Shown one piece after another: positions 7,587-16,777 of a DNA stretch of 24,880 bases. The stretch lies in contig JBPBPI010000148.1 of the NCBI GenBank assembly GCA_050954885.1, positions 1-24,880 of the forward strand, written 5' to 3'. The position numbers and the translations under genes are program-made. The notes below the pieces were generated by a model. That model was not told the origin of the DNA. It searched no databases and worked only from the letters and a program-made list of their open reading frames with translations. Within the stretch, counting starts at the first letter, position 1. The number at the start of each line of letters is the position of its first letter. The stretch is from JBPBPI01 sp050954885 (GTDB lineage: Bacteria; Pseudomonadota; Alphaproteobacteria; Caedimonadales; Caedimonadaceae).

Positions 7587-9068
7587 TTAAGACAGATTCA
7601 CTTTTTTATAAGAGGGGATTTTTTGGCTTTGAAAATCCTGAAGTTGTTGCGTTAGATCTTTGGCCCATGCACTAATTGTCCCAGCACCCAGGCATAAAAT
7701 CATGTCACCAGGTTTTGCCAACGTTGAGATCATTGCGGCCAATTCTTGCGGTTGTTCGATGGTTTGCACAGACATCTGATCCTTGTTTTGGCCTTTATCT
7801 TGAATATCTTGGGCCAACCGGTGATGCGTAAATTCGGGACGTATTGTCTCGCCAGCGCCATAAATGGGCGTCAAAATCAGATGATCCAAATTATCAAAAC
7901 AGGTGCAAAAATTTTCATAAAGATCAGCAATTCGCGAATAACGATGGGGCTGCATCACGACAATAACTTGGCCCACACAAGCCAGACGCGCCATGCTTAA
8001 CACAGCTTTAATTTCTTCGGGATGATGGGCATAATCATCGATAATTTTAATGCCGCTGACCTCGCCTACTTGTGTAAAACGACGACCAACCCCTTTAAAA
8101 TTTTCAAGTCCTTGACGCATTAATTCATTTGAAATTCCCACTTCCAAAGCCATAGCAATAATGGATAAAGAATTTAACACATTGTGATGACCAATCATGG
8201 CAACTGTTATATTTTTTAAATTTTTATCTTCCTTATTATGTTTAAATAATTTCTGTGCCTTTGACGACAGCACAATATCAAAAGATGAACGATCAGAGTG
8301 AAGTTGAATATTTTCTGCCCGAATATCGGCGTCATGCTCTGTACCATAGGTGACAAAACGACGATCTTGCAACAACGGTAAGATTGCTTTGACACCAGGA
8401 TCGTCCGAACAAACAATACCCAAACCATAAAAAGGTAGTTTTTTAATAAAAGTAACAAAAGCTTGTTTTAGATCGTCAAAATCTTGATAATTTTCCATAT
8501 GATCGAGATCAATATTGGTCACAATACCGATGGTTGCCGGTAATTTTAAAAAAGAGCCATCCGATTCATCGGCTTCCACCAGTGTCCACTGTCCCGCACC
8601 CAATCGAGCATTTGAGCCACAATCTGCCATAATCCCGCCATTGATAATAGTGGGATCAATGTTGCCTACTACCAACACACTGGCACCTAGGGATGTAGTT
8701 GAGGTTTTGCCATGGGTTCCTGCCACCGCAATTGACGGCTGCACGCGCATCAATTCTGCCAACATCTCCGCCCGTTTTATAATGGAAAGACCTAAGGATC
8801 TTGCGGCCATCAGTTCAACATTACTGGCTTTAATATCAGACGATACCACAACCACCGAAATATCTTTGCCATGAAGATGTGCTGCATTATGGCCGACAAA
8901 GACCTCAATTCCTTGCCTTCTTAACCTTTTAACATTGTCATTGTCTGACATATCACTACCTTGCACCTGATATCCTTGCTGATGAAGAACTTCAGCAATG
9001 CCACTCATGCCAATGCCACCAAGGCCAATAAAATGAAAGATGCCACTTTTTTGAGGCGAAAGGAACAT
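7587..9068 (-). CDS. murC: UDP-N-acetylmuramate--L-alanine ligase MurC
   Basis: First of the four Mur ligases. It adds L-Ala to UDP-MurNAc in an ATP-dependent reaction in the cytoplasm. The N-terminal UDP-binding domain starts with FIGLGGIGMSGIAEVL (about residues 13-28). The ATP loop is GTHGKTSTTS (117-126), followed by VEADESDGSF and NIDLDHMENY in the central domain and DDYAHHPEEI, the MurC-specific signature, at the start of the C-terminal domain. Length (493) is slightly above E. coli MurC (491). The start is ATG. A 57-base gap separates it from murG upstream, the gap contains no convincing promoter, and the ribosome binding site is weak. The next gene, murB, begins immediately after its stop. 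Confidence 0.97.
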   Translation of the reverse strand: MFLSPQKSGIFHFIGLGGIGMSGIAEVLHQQGYQVQGSDMSDNDNVKRLRRQGIEVFVGHNAAHLHGKDISVVVVSSDIKASNVELMAARSLGLSIIKRAEMLAELMRVQPSIAVAGTHGKTSTTSLGASVLVVGNIDPTIINGGIMADCGSNARLGAGQWTLVEADESDGSFLKLPATIGIVTNIDLDHMENYQDFDDLKQAFVTFIKKLPFYGLGIVCSDDPGVKAILPLLQDRRFVTYGTEHDADIRAENIQLHSDRSSFDIVLSSKAQKLFKHNKEDKNLKNITVAMIGHHNVLNSLSIIAMALEVGISNELMRQGLENFKGVGRRFTQVGEVSGIKIIDDYAHHPEEIKAVLSMARLACVGQVIVVMQPHRYSRIADLYENFCTCFDNLDHLILTPIYGAGETIRPEFTHHRLAQDIQDKGQNKDQMSVQTIEQPQELAAMISTLAKPGDMILCLGAGTISAWAKDLTQQLQDFQSQKIPSYKKVNLS

Positions 9069-9125
9069 GACCTAATCTATCCTTTATTGACGTTAATTTG
9101 TGTTAGCCGTTGATACATCATTCTT

Positions 9126-10220
9126 TTATTTTTCTCTCTCCGGTAAAAAGTTTTTCAAAACCAAACTTGATAACATCTTGGTGGCTTGGCCGTGACTTTG
9201 ATCGCGCCCTGCCTCAACAACTGATAGCAATAATTGTGGATTTTTTAAAATATTTTCCAAAAAATTTGCTAATTTTTCAAAGGTCAAAGATTTCTGATCA
9301 AAAAACCAGCCGCGATGATGTTCGGTGAAGACTTTCGCATTGATGGTTTGATGATCATCTTGGGCATAAGGATAGGGCACCAAAATTGCCGGCCGCCCTA
9401 TTGTGGCAATCTCCGCCAAGGTTGAGGCACCTGCACGGGCAATAATCAAATGAGCTTCTGTCATATATTGCGCTAAGGGGTCAAAAAAAGGCTTTAAAGA
9501 CACGGTTACTTGAGCTTGATCGTAAATCTTTTGAACATTCTCTATTTGATCTGATGCACACTGTTGTTCAACTTTGATATGTTGGCGCAGATCTTCTGAC
9601 AATAACAAAATTGCTTGTGGCACCACCTCATTTAAAAATTTAGCCCCTTGACTGCCGCCAATCACCAATAACTGAAAAGGTTGGCCGGATTGTGGCAATT
9701 GATAGTTTTGCGCTGTAAATTCAGATCGCAATGGCAACCCTGTGACCGTCTCAGGTCGATAAATTTTTGAAAGCCAATTCCGTTTTGAAGACTTAGATTT
9801 AAATGTTAAAGCTACATGTTGCGCCCAAAAAGCCAAAATCCGATTGGTGCGTCCTCGTAAAGCATTTTGTTCATGCAACATCAAAGGGACGCTGTAAAGA
9901 CCTGCCATCAATCCCCAAGCAAAAGCTGAATAACCCCCAAAGCTGATGACACCCAAGAGACGGTCTTTTAAAATATGTTTAAGGGCTTGATAACAGCATT
10001 GCCCAATTGAGAAGATAAATTTCAAAACATTTTGACGACTTTGCAAAGGCATGACGACGATATCAAAAGGCTCTTGCGAAGGGGATAGATATTGCACCCC
10101 ACGCGGATCTGTGTAGAAAATTATTTTCTGCCCTTGCGCGTAAAGGTGACGCGCCAATGCCAACGCCGGCATGACATGCCCGCCTGTTCCCCCGGCGACC
10201 ACAACAATAGATCTGATCAT
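9126..10220 (-). CDS. murG: lipid II synthase MurG (UDP-GlcNAc transferase)
   Basis: Peripheral inner-membrane GT28 glycosyltransferase that moves GlcNAc from UDP-GlcNAc onto lipid I, giving lipid II. The first glycine loop is AGGTGGHVMPALALA (about residues 9-23). ISFGGYSAFA and LHEQNALRGRTNR follow in the N-terminal domain. The C-terminal domain has VIGGSQGAKFLN and the donor-binding signature ARAGASTLAEIATIGRP then PYAQDDHQTINA. Length (364) is normal for the family. The ATG start overlaps the ftsW stop as ATGA, so the two are likely coupled. The 57 bases after its stop separate it from murC. Confidence 0.97.
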   Translation of the reverse strand: MIRSIVVVAGGTGGHVMPALALARHLYAQGQKIIFYTDPRGVQYLSPSQEPFDIVVMPLQSRQNVLKFIFSIGQCCYQALKHILKDRLLGVISFGGYSAFAWGLMAGLYSVPLMLHEQNALRGRTNRILAFWAQHVALTFKSKSSKRNWLSKIYRPETVTGLPLRSEFTAQNYQLPQSGQPFQLLVIGGSQGAKFLNEVVPQAILLLSEDLRQHIKVEQQCASDQIENVQKIYDQAQVTVSLKPFFDPLAQYMTEAHLIIARAGASTLAEIATIGRPAILVPYPYAQDDHQTINAKVFTEHHRGWFFDQKSLTFEKLANFLENILKNPQLLLSVVEAGRDQSHGQATKMLSSLVLKNFLPEREK

Positions 10221-11350
10221 ACATCAACTCCAATTCTCGTTCGACGTCGCGTCAGTGCCAACACCATGCCCATGGCGAGTGCCAGTGACATCATAGATGA
10301 CCCACCATAACTGATGAATGGCAATGTCATGCCCTTAGTAGGAATCAAACTTAATGTCGAGGCCATATTGATCATAGCTTGAAGTCCAAATTCAACAATC
10401 AAACCTGATACCGCCAAAACAATAAAAAAGTTATTTTCTTCGATGGCATAACTGATGGCGCGCCAAACAATAAAGGTAAAAATTAACACAATAATCAAAC
10501 ACAAAACTAAGCCAAATTCTTCACCAGCCACCGCAAAAATAAAATCTGCATGGGCGTCGGGTAAATGTTTTTTAACGGTGCCTTCGCCGGGGCCTTGACC
10601 AAACAAACCACCATTGATGAAAGCGTCCAAAGATTGGGTGATTTGATATTGATCTGAATATTTATCACCCCCACCTGATTTTAAAAATCGATCAACCCGT
10701 TGTGTAACGTGAGGTAAAAAAAAGTAAGCCGAAATCGATCCTACGGTTCCCAAAACAGCCGCGAGTCCCACCCATATTAAAGATAGGCCTGCCAAAAAAA
10801 ATTGACCAAAAAATACCACAGAAATCAGCACAACCATTCCCATATCTGGCTGAAGAATCAACAAAGACAAACTTGCCGCATAAAGCAGTAGCGCCATAAA
10901 TTTTCCTGGAAAGTCTGGATTTAATTTATTTTCGGCCAACATCCAAGCACACAACACGGCCAAAGCAGGTTTAACAAATTCCGAAGGCTGCAGTGAAAAT
11001 CCTAGAAAATTGACCCAACGTCGCGCCCCCTTAATTTCAACGCCCATCACAAGGGTCATCACCAACATCAGCATACCCAGGCCATAAACAATCATAGACA
11101 AACGTCGCACATCCCGTAGACTTAAAAGAGAGACAGAAATCAAAATAAAGGCAACCGGAATCATATAAAGAGCGTGACGTTTGACAAAGTAAAAAGACTC
11201 AAGACGAATGCGATGTGCCACCGACGGACTGGCCGCCATTGTCAACAAGAATCCGATACCAATCAGCAAAAAAACAGCGGCCAAATTCCAACGATCGACG
11301 GTCCACCACCAACGTCCAAGCTTGCTGTTGTCTGTACGCGCAAAGATCAT
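10217..11350 (-). CDS. ftsW: SEDS-family septal peptidoglycan glycosyltransferase FtsW
   Basis: Polytopic inner-membrane protein that polymerises lipid II at the septum together with its partner transpeptidase FtsI, also encoded in this cluster. The 377-residue protein has about ten hydrophobic segments after a short cytoplasmic start rich in Trp. SEDS motifs are GARRWVNFLGFSLQPSEFVK in the first half, LQPDMGM, then the periplasmic loop with LPDAHADFIFAVAGEEFG, which contains the conserved catalytic Asp region, and TKGMTLPFISYGGSS near the C-terminus. The ATG is preceded by GAGG about 10 bases upstream and lies 3 bases after the murD stop. Its stop overlaps murG. Its position between murD and murG identifies it as FtsW rather than RodA. 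Confidence 0.96.
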   Translation of the reverse strand: MIFARTDNSKLGRWWWTVDRWNLAAVFLLIGIGFLLTMAASPSVAHRIRLESFYFVKRHALYMIPVAFILISVSLLSLRDVRRLSMIVYGLGMLMLVMTLVMGVEIKGARRWVNFLGFSLQPSEFVKPALAVLCAWMLAENKLNPDFPGKFMALLLYAASLSLLILQPDMGMVVLISVVFFGQFFLAGLSLIWVGLAAVLGTVGSISAYFFLPHVTQRVDRFLKSGGGDKYSDQYQITQSLDAFINGGLFGQGPGEGTVKKHLPDAHADFIFAVAGEEFGLVLCLIIVLIFTFIVWRAISYAIEENNFFIVLAVSGLIVEFGLQAMINMASTLSLIPTKGMTLPFISYGGSSMMSLALAMGMVLALTRRRTRIGVDV

Positions 11351-11353
11351 GAT

Positions 11354-12742
11354 TTAAAAATCCTCACGTTTAAAGTTTTGTATTAAATTGATAAATAAAT
11401 TTCGAAAGACATCGCCGCGATGTTCAAAGCTGTTAAATTGATCCCAACTGGCACAAGCAGGCGACAATAAAATAACATTTTTGTGAGACAAGTCAGGACG
11501 ATTTTTACGTGCCATATCAAAAGCTGTGGCTGTTGCTTTTTCCAGCGTTTCACATCGCGTATAAGATACTTTGTCTGCCAATTGCCCCGCAAATAAAGAA
11601 GACGATTCACCTATGAGAAAAGCATGTTTAATTTTAGTATAAAATTTTTCGAGGCCCTCTAGACCATTGTCTTTGGCTTGCCCGCCCACGATCCAATAGA
11701 TATCATCATAACAGGCCAAGGCTTTGGCCACGGCTTCTGGGTTGGTGGCTTTGCTGTCGTTGACAAAATCAACACCTTCAATATTGCCCAAATATTCAAG
11801 ACGATGGGGAAGACCTTGAAATGTTTGGATACCTTTAATTAACACATTTTTGTCAAGACCAAGGCTTCGTGCAACCCCATAAGCAGCCGCAATATTTTGA
11901 GCATTATGATCACCCTTCAAAGGAGAGGCTTGCGTCAAATCCACGATACGTTCTTCATTTTCATAGAGTATCTGATCTTTAACATAAATATCGGCAGGTC
12001 TTGATCCAGAAAATGTCACAACAGGATGGTGTTTTTTTAACTCTCTGGAGATAGATTCACTTTCCACATCATCGATACCCACGAAAGCCATACCATTAGA
12101 CTTAAGACGATTAAAAATGTTTTTCTTGGCGGCAATGTATCCTGCCAGGCCGCCGTGACGACTTAAATGATCAGGGGCAATATTTAAAAGCACAGCGTGA
12201 TCTAAGCCAAGATCCGGCACCCGTTCCAATTGATAAGAGGACAACTCTAGCACAAAAGTGCTTAAAGTTTGATCTTCAAAAGGGTTCAAGCTAAGGGCCG
12301 CAATACCAATGTTGCCCCCCACTTGACAATCTCTTCCTGCTGAATTTAGTAAATGTCCGATCAGTGCCGTGGTCGTGGATTTACCGTTGGTGCCGGTGAT
12401 GCCAATAAATTGAGCCTGAGGCTGCGCACAAGATAAAAAATTAACATCACAGACAATCGGGATACCGACTTTACGCGCTTGGATTGCTGAAATATGAGGT
12501 TGAGGATAGGTATCAGGAATACCGGGATTCAACACCAAGGCGGTCATGCTGGGCCATTCATCATCCAATACAGCACGAACATTAATGCCTTGTCCTAAAG
12601 CTTGAAAGCGATTTTGCGCGTCATCATCCCAGGCCCAAACTTGTGCCCCAGAGGCTTGAAGAGACAAAGCCGCTGATGTGCCTGAACGCCCCAAACCCAT
12701 CACCATATAATTTTTATCTTTAATGTCCGGAATGATTAACAT
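11354..12742 (-). CDS. murD: UDP-N-acetylmuramoylalanine--D-glutamate ligase MurD
   Basis: Second Mur ligase, adding D-Glu to UDP-MurNAc-L-Ala. The N-terminal domain has MGLGRSGTSAALSL (about residues 15-28) and LNPGIP (71-76), which contact the UDP group. The ATP loop is GITGTNGKSTTTALIG (114-129). NIAPDHLSRHG carries the metal-binding His region, and FVNDSKATNPEA is the C-terminal domain signature. Length (462) is slightly above E. coli MurD (438). The ATG start follows the mraY stop by 9 bases, and ftsW begins 3 bases after its stop. Confidence 0.97.
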   Translation of the reverse strand: MLIIPDIKDKNYMVMGLGRSGTSAALSLQASGAQVWAWDDDAQNRFQALGQGINVRAVLDDEWPSMTALVLNPGIPDTYPQPHISAIQARKVGIPIVCDVNFLSCAQPQAQFIGITGTNGKSTTTALIGHLLNSAGRDCQVGGNIGIAALSLNPFEDQTLSTFVLELSSYQLERVPDLGLDHAVLLNIAPDHLSRHGGLAGYIAAKKNIFNRLKSNGMAFVGIDDVESESISRELKKHHPVVTFSGSRPADIYVKDQILYENEERIVDLTQASPLKGDHNAQNIAAAYGVARSLGLDKNVLIKGIQTFQGLPHRLEYLGNIEGVDFVNDSKATNPEAVAKALACYDDIYWIVGGQAKDNGLEGLEKFYTKIKHAFLIGESSSLFAGQLADKVSYTRCETLEKATATAFDMARKNRPDLSHKNVILLSPACASWDQFNSFEHRGDVFRNLFINLIQNFKREDF

Positions 12743-12751
12743 AGACGACCA

Positions 12752-13840
12752 TTATCTCAATTTTAGGGTTGAAAGACCCACGAGTGCAAAAATGATGGCA
12801 ATAATCCAAAATCGAATCACAATGGTTTGCTCTGCCCAGCCTTTTTTCTCAAAATGATGATGAATCGGTGCCATCAAAAAAATGCGTTGTCCGGTCATTT
12901 TAAAATAACCCACTTGTAAAATCACTGACACGGTTTCTAACACAAACAGACCACCCACCACAAACAACACCAATTCATGTTTGGTGATCACACTCATGGT
13001 GCCCAACGCACCCCCCATGGCCAAGGAACCGGTGTCTCCCATAAAAACTTGAGCCGGCGGCGCATTGAACCATAAAAATCCAAGCCCTGCACCCACGATC
13101 GCGGCACAGATAACAGCCAGCTCTCCCGCCCCTGAAATGAAATGAATTTGCAGATAATTGGCAAACACCACATTGCCGACCAAATAAGAGATGATGGCAA
13201 AAGAAAGGGCTGCAATCATGATGGGACCTGTGGCCAAGCCGTCTAGGCCATCTGTTAAATTCACAGCATTAGACGACCCAATGATCACGCAAATGGCAAA
13301 AGGAATAAAAAACCAACCTAAATTAAGCAAAGTTGTTTTAAAAAAAGGAATTGCCAATTTATAAGAAAAATCAACCGGTGATACCTTAAGAATAAACCAC
13401 AACGCAATACCAGAAATCACAATTTGACCTAATAATTTTAAACGTCCGGATAACCCTTTGGAATTTCGTTTGGTCAATTTTAGATAATCGTCAATGCTAC
13501 CCAAAAGACCAAATCCTAAAGTTACCCCTAGAACAGACCACACATAGACATTGTTTAATTGTCCCCACAATAACACACTGAAGGTAACCGCGATCAACAT
13601 CAAAGCACCGCCCATGGTGGGTGTGCCTTTTTTGGTCAGTAGATGCGATGCTGGTCCATCTTCTCGAATCGGCTGTCCTTCGCCTTGTTTGATTTTAAGC
13701 CAGCGAATAAATCGGGGGCCAATCATAAAACTGATCAACAAAGAGGTGATCAACGCACCTCCTGTTCGAAAGGTGATGTAACGAAAAACATTTAAAAATG
13801 TATACTCGTGAATCCAGCCGGCTAAAAAATAATTAAGCAC
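12752..13840 (-). CDS. mraY: phospho-N-acetylmuramoyl-pentapeptide transferase MraY
   Basis: Inner-membrane enzyme that transfers phospho-MurNAc-pentapeptide to undecaprenyl phosphate, forming lipid I. The 362-residue protein has about ten membrane helices. Motifs are KKGTPTMGGALML (70-82), the Asp pair of SIDDYLKL (115-122), NAVNLTDGLDGLA (191-203), QVFMGDTGSLAMGG with Asp269, and APIHHHFEKKGW (324-335), the cytoplasmic His-rich loop unique to MraY. The start codon is GTG at 13840, inside the last codons of murF (8-base overlap), which implies coupled translation. An AAAGG stretch upstream is the best available ribosome binding site. Confidence 0.97.
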   Translation of the reverse strand: MLNYFLAGWIHEYTFLNVFRYITFRTGGALITSLLISFMIGPRFIRWLKIKQGEGQPIREDGPASHLLTKKGTPTMGGALMLIAVTFSVLLWGQLNNVYVWSVLGVTLGFGLLGSIDDYLKLTKRNSKGLSGRLKLLGQIVISGIALWFILKVSPVDFSYKLAIPFFKTTLLNLGWFFIPFAICVIIGSSNAVNLTDGLDGLATGPIMIAALSFAIISYLVGNVVFANYLQIHFISGAGELAVICAAIVGAGLGFLWFNAPPAQVFMGDTGSLAMGGALGTMSVITKHELVLFVVGGLFVLETVSVILQVGYFKMTGQRIFLMAPIHHHFEKKGWAEQTIVIRFWIIAIIFALVGLSTLKLR

Positions 13841-15269
13841 TTTTTGTCATGCCTTTCTCAGAAACAGCTTGGGTCAAAATAGCACCTACGAAAGCATGCA
13901 TCCGTCCTTTTTCTGCATACTGACCCTTTGATCCCTTGATCATTATCACATCACTCGGCTGTAAAATTTTCAGCACCTCTGGCACCAGATCTTTTACGTC
14001 AATTGCGTACCCTGCGTTTATCGACATTGGCAATACGTCGTGCAAATATTTCATCATTTTACCGCAGGTAAAGACCAGATCGATGTCATTGTCTGCTAAA
14101 ATTTGTTTAAGATTTTCATGTTCCCTGGCAGATTCCGGTCCAATCTCGTTCATATCGCCTAAGATTGCGATACGTCGCGCTTTCTTGTAACTTCCCAAAA
14201 CTTTAAGCGCCGCCTGCATCGAATCAAAGCCAGCATTATAACTTTCATCGATGATCGTGATGGTTCCTTCTTTAAAAGGAACCACTTGGCGGCTGCCACG
14301 ACCCTCGGGCAATTGATACTGTTGCAAGCAAGCAATGGCTTGATCAACATTAAAATCAACCGCGGTTACGACGGCTAAAATACCTAAGACATTTAAGGCC
14401 CAATGTTCCCCCAAAGGCGGCAAAACAAATGATTTTTCTCGGGCCTGAAGGCATACCTTTAAAGCCAGATGATCGGGTGTTGATTGGGCATCGAGTAATT
14501 GAAAATCAACCTTATCCTTAGATCCAAAAGACAAAACCCTAAGATGCTTTTGCCCAGCTATCTCGCGCATCATCGGATAGGTGGGATCATCAGCATTTAA
14601 AACCGTGACATCGCCGGGTGACATGCCTGAAAAGATTTCAGATTTGGCACGCGCAATACCTTCAATAGACCCTAGTCCTTGAAGATGCATGGCGCGGACA
14701 TTCAAAATCAACGCCACTTGAGGTCGGGCCAATTGTGACGAAATCTCAATTTCACCAGGATTGTTCATACCCATTTCAATCACCCCAAAATCATCATCTG
14801 GTTTAAGTTGGGCCAGCGTTAACGGCACGCCCCAATGATTGTTAAAGCTGCGTTGATTGGCGGTGACAGATCCTTGAGAAGAGAAAATTAATTTTAACGC
14901 TTCCTTGGTGCTGGTTTTGCCAAAACTTCCAGTGATTCCTATAATGGTGGCTTGAGTACGATGGCGTGCAAAAGCAGCCAAATCTTGTAAGGCTTTTAAG
15001 ATATCGTCAACGTAAACACAAGGCCCTAGAACATTTTGTAACACCTGCTCATCTTTGGCAGATTGACACACAATTGCAGCCGCCGCCCCTTGCTCAAATG
15101 CATGAGCCACATATTTTGCACCATCATAAAGCGGACCCTGTAGAGCCACAAATACATCACCCTTTTGAAGGGTGCGAGAATCAAGACTAATTCCGCTTGC
15201 ACTAAAGTTACCGGTTGCCGAAACACCTAAGGCTTGTTTGATGTCTTCATGAGTCCAAAGTTTATACAT
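13833..15269 (-). CDS. murF: UDP-MurNAc-tripeptide--D-alanyl-D-alanine ligase MurF
   Basis: Last Mur ligase. It adds the D-Ala-D-Ala made by Ddl to the tripeptide and completes the cytoplasmic precursor. The N-terminal domain contains GISLDSRTLQKGDVFVAL (about residues 26-43). The ATP loop is GITGSFGKTSTKE (111-123). It is followed by ANQRSFNNHWGVPLTL, IEMGMNNPGEI, and DESYNAGFDSM in the C-terminal domain. The usual NIGxAHL motif reads NVRAMHLQG, a mild variation. Length (478) is somewhat above E. coli MurF (452). The ATG has only a weak ribosome binding site. A 63-base gap with a small perfect inverted repeat lies between it and murE. Confidence 0.96.
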   Translation of the reverse strand: MYKLWTHEDIKQALGVSATGNFSASGISLDSRTLQKGDVFVALQGPLYDGAKYVAHAFEQGAAAAIVCQSAKDEQVLQNVLGPCVYVDDILKALQDLAAFARHRTQATIIGITGSFGKTSTKEALKLIFSSQGSVTANQRSFNNHWGVPLTLAQLKPDDDFGVIEMGMNNPGEIEISSQLARPQVALILNVRAMHLQGLGSIEGIARAKSEIFSGMSPGDVTVLNADDPTYPMMREIAGQKHLRVLSFGSKDKVDFQLLDAQSTPDHLALKVCLQAREKSFVLPPLGEHWALNVLGILAVVTAVDFNVDQAIACLQQYQLPEGRGSRQVVPFKEGTITIIDESYNAGFDSMQAALKVLGSYKKARRIAILGDMNEIGPESAREHENLKQILADNDIDLVFTCGKMMKYLHDVLPMSINAGYAIDVKDLVPEVLKILQPSDVIMIKGSKGQYAEKGRMHAFVGAILTQAVSEKGMTKSA

Positions 15270-15301
15270 CTATCTTCATCGCTTATCGGTTAACTTGTTT
15301 A

Positions 15302-15318
15302 TGACATCTTGAATGTCA
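15302..15318. repeat. 6-bp inverted repeat in the murE-murF gap
   Basis: TGACAT and ATGTCA form a perfect inverted repeat around a 5-base centre in the 63-base gap between murE and murF. There is no T-tract after it, so it is not a typical terminator. On the minus strand TTGACA overlaps it, but no good -10 box follows at the right distance. It could be a small operator, an mRNA processing hairpin or chance. Confidence 0.35.
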
Positions 15319-15332
15319 ATACATCATCTTTT

Positions 15333-16766
15333 CTAAAAACTTTGGGCTAAAAATTGCTGGACCACGATTCGGTCATCAAAGGCAAAAACTTTATCTTTGA
15401 TGATTTGTCCGGTTTCATGGCCTTTCCCCGCAATAATACAAATATCATCCCTTTTGCATTTGGACAACGCCTTTGCAATGGCTTGATCGCGCGCTGCGAT
15501 CTCTAAAGCTTTGGGGCATTTCTGTAAAATAGCTGCGCGAATGAGATCAGGTGATTCATGGCGCGGATTGTCATCGGTGACATAAACATCATCGGCAAAG
15601 GTTTGGGCAATTTTTCCCATCATGGGACGCTTTTCGCGATCGCGATTGCCACCACAGCCAAAGACTACTGAAACTTTACCGGCGGTGTGCTCACGGGCTG
15701 TTTTTAATATATTTTCAAGGGCCATAGGCTTGTGGGCATAATCAACATAGACTGCCCCCCCTTGAGCGGTCTCGCCGACATAGTCCATGCGCCCTGGCAC
15801 ACCTTTTAAGTTGGCAAGTCCCCGGATAGCTTGATCGACATTTAAACCTGAGGCAATCACCAAACCCAAAGCCGCCAAAATGTTTTCAGCCTGAAACAGA
15901 CCGATTAAAGGCAAATCTATCTCTATTTTTTTGCCCAAAATAGACAGCGTTAGCAACATTCCTTTAGCATGCCGCTCGACATGATCCATGGCCAGATCTG
16001 CATCACTGCCGCCAAACCACAAAATTTTGATGCCGCGCTCAGTACATAGGCGACCCAAGCGTTGACCATGGGGATCTTTACGATTTAAGACGGCGATTCC
16101 TGATGCCGGTAATCCTTCTTGAAATAGACGAGATTTACTCAAGAAGTAAGCTTCCATAGTTTTGTGATAGTCTAAATGTTCATGACTGAGATTGGTAAAG
16201 GCCGCCGCCGTCCACTTAACTTGATCCAAACGATGCTGGTCCAAACCATGACTTGAGGCTTCTAAGGCAGCATACTGAATGTGATGATTTGCCAACTGAT
16301 TAAGCACTTGATGAATGATCCAAGAATCTGGTGTTGTCAATGTCACATTTGGCCAGGCATCTTTGACTGAAATATCATCCGATGTAAGGCCCAAAGTTCC
16401 TAAAGATGCAGCACTCAATCCTGCTTGTTGCCAAAGTTGCCGAGTAAATTCCACCACAGAGGTTTTGCCGTTGGTGCCTGTCACGGCCACACAGGTGTGA
16501 GGTTGATGAGGAAAGCAATACTTGGCCCACGCAGACCAAAGGCGTCTTGGCTCAGGCACAGTTAAGATCAGAGCGGCCCCTCGCTGTTTTGCTTCATTTT
16601 GATAATGCTGAGCCAGATCTTTCTGAGCCACCGGAAAGGATAAATAAATATCACCGGGTTCTATTGATCGAGAGTCGATCTTCAAATTTCCGATTAAATT
16701 TGAAGATAGAAAATCTTCCTCATTAACTGTTATATTAAGTTTTTTAAGAAAAGAAATCAGATTCAT
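15333..16766 (-). CDS. murE: UDP-MurNAc-L-Ala-D-Glu--meso-diaminopimelate ligase MurE
   Basis: Third Mur ligase, adding the diamino acid at position 3 of the stem peptide. The N-terminal UDP domain has LKIDSRSIEPGDIYLSF (about residues 28-44). The ATP loop is VTGTNGKTSVVEF (95-107). TLTTPDSW and LEASSHGL line the substrate site, and FTNLSHEHLDYHKTMEAYF carries the region of the carbamylated lysine. The C-terminal signature DNPRHESP matches the DNPRxE(D/N)P pattern that selects meso-diaminopimelate; lysine-adding enzymes differ here. Length (477) is slightly short of E. coli MurE (495). ATG start; 11 bases separate it from ftsI. Confidence 0.97.
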   Translation of the reverse strand: MNLISFLKKLNITVNEEDFLSSNLIGNLKIDSRSIEPGDIYLSFPVAQKDLAQHYQNEAKQRGAALILTVPEPRRLWSAWAKYCFPHQPHTCVAVTGTNGKTSVVEFTRQLWQQAGLSAASLGTLGLTSDDISVKDAWPNVTLTTPDSWIIHQVLNQLANHHIQYAALEASSHGLDQHRLDQVKWTAAAFTNLSHEHLDYHKTMEAYFLSKSRLFQEGLPASGIAVLNRKDPHGQRLGRLCTERGIKILWFGGSDADLAMDHVERHAKGMLLTLSILGKKIEIDLPLIGLFQAENILAALGLVIASGLNVDQAIRGLANLKGVPGRMDYVGETAQGGAVYVDYAHKPMALENILKTAREHTAGKVSVVFGCGGNRDREKRPMMGKIAQTFADDVYVTDDNPRHESPDLIRAAILQKCPKALEIAARDQAIAKALSKCKRDDICIIAGKGHETGQIIKDKVFAFDDRIVVQQFLAQSF

Positions 16767-16777
16767 AGATACCTAAA

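Noticed and set aside
9069..9125. 14-codon leader peptide in the murG-murC gap
   Set aside because: A short ATG frame exists there, but it has no ribosome binding site and no attenuator-like structure follows.
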